NCBI GenBank assembly: GCA_028688955.1
Contig: JAQTXD010000034.1
Coordinates: 1 to 34,022 of the forward strand
Length of the DNA: 34,022 nucleotides
Direction of reading: 5' to 3'
From: Desulfuromonadaceae bacterium
Lineage (GTDB): Bacteria; Desulfobacterota; Desulfuromonadia; Geobacterales; Pseudopelobacteraceae
Position 1 is the stretch's first letter. Each line of letters starts with the position of its first letter. The position numbers and the translations under genes are program-made. The notes under the pieces were generated by a model. The model was given only the letters and a program-made list of their open reading frames with translations, was not told the origin of the DNA and did not search any database. Of this stretch, positions 32,360 through 34,022 are shown in pieces.

Positions 32360-33970
32360 CTACCGCTCAGCAAGCCACTTAGCTTTATTGGTATGGCGCG
32401 CAATCTTTCCTGATGAGCTTTTTACCAGCCAGTGCGGCGGCAAGATGTATACGGAAAAGCCTGCAACCTGAAACTGTGCGAGTATTGCCTGGCGGATGCG
32501 GATTATTACGGCATTTATTTCATGTGCAGGTACGTTTGACTCTGCCAGAACAATCAGTACTTCGCTCTGAAATTGTTCGTTGAATTCTGAAAAAGCAACC
32601 ACCCTTCCGGCAATGACACCTTCAACAGAGGCGACCAGTTCTTCGACATCCTGCGGGAAAATATTCACGCCATTCAGAATCAAAAGATCTTTTTTGCGGC
32701 TGCAAACATAGTATTCCTGGCCAATCCGGTACCCAATGTCTCCGGTTTTGTACCAATTTTGCTGCATAGCTTCACTTGTTGCGGCAGGATTATTGTAGTA
32801 ACCGGAGAAGAGAAGCGGTGACCGTACCCAGATTTCACCAAGTTCTCTATCGGAAACATGTCGGTTATTTTCGTCCATGACAGCCAGCTCCACGTCCGGT
32901 AAGGCACGCCCCACAGAAATTTGCGGCAGTTTAACAAGGAGATCAGATTCCGTTGGTCCGAGAAAATCGAGATAGCTGGAGTCAGTTTCCTGACCATCTG
33001 TCAGGGCAAATGTAGTTTCCGCCATTGCGTAGCAACCACGGAAAATATTGCATTTCAGGCCATATCCGGCAAAGCGCGTTTTAAAGCGTTGCTGGCTTTC
33101 TACTGTTACCGGTTCCGCGCAATTGACCAGACCTCTCAAGCTGGACAGATCAACATCGATCAGTTGTTCTTGATCTACGCGCTCAGCCATGAATGCGTAG
33201 GCAAAATTCGGATTCCAGCTCAGCGTTGCGTGATACAGCGAGGACGCTTGTATAAACAGGGTCGGGTTTGCCACCCAGTCCAGCGGGTGTATCATAATGC
33301 AGTGGACACCAAAGGCAAGCGGCATGTTGAGGCAGGCGATGAAACCCATATCATGGTAGAGCGGCAGCCAACTGAGAATGGTATCAGATCGGCCGAGTTT
33401 TATTGCATCGGCATATACGCGCATAGAACGGAGCATTGCACCGTGAGAGATTTGGACTCCTCGCTTGATGCCTGTTGTCCCGGAGGTGAATTGAAGGATT
33501 GCAGTGTTTTCAATAGGATTCGCTTGGCGCCGTGAATGGTGCAGTATCTCGAGTGTTTCCGGTGCAAGAAGGGTTACGTCGGCACTCAAAGCGTTCGCAT
33601 CAGATATGATCGCGGAAAAACAGCAGCATTCCACGAGAGATGCAATAGTTTTTTTAAAGATCTCTGGTTTGAGTTTCCGATTCGGCGGGGTGAGAATTGC
33701 CGGAACCAACCCGGCTGAGATTACCGCCAGATAATGGATGACCTGACTCTCTTGCGACTGAAGCAGGATACCGATGGGAGTTTTTTTGATGAAACCAAGA
33801 CGCGTGATGCGTCCAGCGACCTCTTTTACCGCTTTCCAGAGCTGACGGTAGGTATAACTACTGGCGTTGAGATTACAATCAAGAAAGGTGAAAGCAGGGC
33901 AGTCGGGGTGATTTTCAGCAATAGTACTGAAAAGATCAATAAGAGATGATTGAGAATCCGTTGAGCTCAT
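32360..33970 (-). CDS. Fatty-acyl-AMP-ligase-like adenylating enzyme
   Basis: This 536-residue ANL-superfamily adenylating enzyme has FTSGTTGIKRGV (about residues 161-172, P-loop), WLPLYHDMGF (201-210), LVNCAEPV (281-288), CYAMAETTFAL (313-323), KTGDIGY and the C-terminal SSSGKIAR with Lys522. The YHDMGF, CAEPV and MAET variants are those of fatty acyl-AMP ligases (FAAL), which activate a fatty acid as acyl-AMP and pass it to an acyl carrier protein rather than to CoA. The immediately upstream ACP fragment supports this. Start ATG at 33970 overlaps that ACP stop (ATGA). The pair belongs more to the unseen upstream region than to the genes after the sigma-28 promoter. Acyl chain unknown. Confidence 0.9.
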   Translation of the reverse strand: MSSTDSQSSLIDLFSTIAENHPDCPAFTFLDCNLNASSYTYRQLWKAVKEVAGRITRLGFIKKTPIGILLQSQESQVIHYLAVISAGLVPAILTPPNRKLKPEIFKKTIASLVECCCFSAIISDANALSADVTLLAPETLEILHHSRRQANPIENTAILQFTSGTTGIKRGVQISHGAMLRSMRVYADAIKLGRSDTILSWLPLYHDMGFIACLNMPLAFGVHCIMIHPLDWVANPTLFIQASSLYHATLSWNPNFAYAFMAERVDQEQLIDVDLSSLRGLVNCAEPVTVESQQRFKTRFAGYGLKCNIFRGCYAMAETTFALTDGQETDSSYLDFLGPTESDLLVKLPQISVGRALPDVELAVMDENNRHVSDRELGEIWVRSPLLFSGYYNNPAATSEAMQQNWYKTGDIGYRIGQEYYVCSRKKDLLILNGVNIFPQDVEELVASVEGVIAGRVVAFSEFNEQFQSEVLIVLAESNVPAHEINAVIIRIRQAILAQFQVAGFSVYILPPHWLVKSSSGKIARHTNKAKWLAER

Positions 33971-34022
33971 GTTTTTTTTAGAAATTTCTCAATTTGACGG
34001 GGGGTATCAAAGTTATCCGTAC
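33967..34022 (-). CDS. Acyl carrier protein C-terminus (partial, cut by window edge)
   Basis: The last 17 codons before a TGA at 33969-33967 read TDNFDTPRQIEKFLKKT. The NFxTPxxIxxFL pattern is what helix IV of acyl carrier proteins looks like. The stop overlaps the start of the adenylating enzyme as ATGA. Everything upstream, including the phosphopantetheine serine, lies outside the window, so this rests on a short stretch plus the expected ACP-FAAL pairing. Confidence 0.6.
   Translation of the reverse strand, partial: TDNFDTPRQIEKFLKKT

Noticed and set aside
32921..33535. Plus-strand reading frame of 204 codons inside the adenylating enzyme
   Set aside because: It is opposite to a full-length gene with clear ANL motifs, and its translation shows no family motif. 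It is an antisense shadow.
1..34022. CRISPR arrays, tRNA or rRNA genes, insertion sequences, toxin-antitoxin or phage defence genes
   Set aside because: I saw no direct-repeat array, RNA gene fold, transposase or nuclease motifs. The genes present are biosynthetic.

Overview
The window is one dense, co-oriented block. Every gene I can support lies on the minus strand, so transcription runs from position 34022 down to 1. Genes are separated by a few bases or overlap by the ATGA or GTGA type, which is operon-like. There is no rRNA, tRNA, CRISPR array, transposase or integrase, and no gene-free stretch longer than about 150 bases. The content is a large surface-glycan or protein-glycosylation locus of a Gram-negative bacterium. 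By gene style (several B12-binding radical SAM proteins, TPR proteins, CgeB-like glycosyltransferases, strictly anaerobic-type chemistry) I would guess a Desulfuromonadales/Geobacter-like deltaproteobacterium. That assignment is inference only. GC content looks mosaic: the FkbM gene near 27.1-28.1 kb is clearly AT-richer than the 1-6 kb end.

Layout in transcription order. (a) 34.0-32.4 kb: the tail of an acyl carrier protein overlaps a fatty-acyl-AMP-ligase-like adenylating enzyme. (b) 32.3-29.9 kb: a TPR protein with an Ig-like tail, preceded by a near-perfect sigma-28 (FliA) flagellar promoter, then a second TPR protein behind a possible sigma-70 promoter. (c) 29.9-20.5 kb: a GT4 glycosyltransferase, four methyltransferases (one FkbM type, one fused to TPRs), a B12-type radical SAM enzyme, a CgeB/GT2 double glycosyltransferase and another CgeB-like glycosyltransferase. 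(d) 20.5-15.0 kb: a GDP-mannose-4,6-dehydratase-like enzyme, a TPR protein of unknown function, two SPASM/auxiliary-cluster radical SAM enzymes and a GT9 glycosyltransferase. (e) 15.0-11.1 kb: a split transketolase whose second half is only the PYR domain, a third SPASM-type radical SAM enzyme and a B12-type radical SAM enzyme. (f) 11.1-6.0 kb: a 981-residue B12-radical-SAM/glycosyltransferase fusion and an orphan pair of pyruvate-dehydrogenase-like E1 alpha and beta subunits. (g) 6.0-0 kb: a methyltransferase, an SDR lacking its catalytic tyrosine, a fourth B12-type radical SAM enzyme, two extended-SDR epimerases, an RmlC-like 3,5-epimerase and the start of a GHMP (heptose-kinase-like) sugar kinase.

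Taken together, the locus can be read as a pathway that makes one or more nucleotide-activated, possibly 6-deoxy-heptose-derived sugars. These could be elaborated by two-carbon (ThDP-dependent) additions, radical SAM chemistry and methylation, and then transferred to an acceptor. The sigma-28 promoter is the only direct hint about that acceptor and points to the flagellum (flagellin glycosylation). The combination of seven radical SAM proteins, two separate orphan ThDP enzyme systems and an ACP/adenylating-enzyme pair matches no characterised pathway I can name and is the main candidate for something undescribed.
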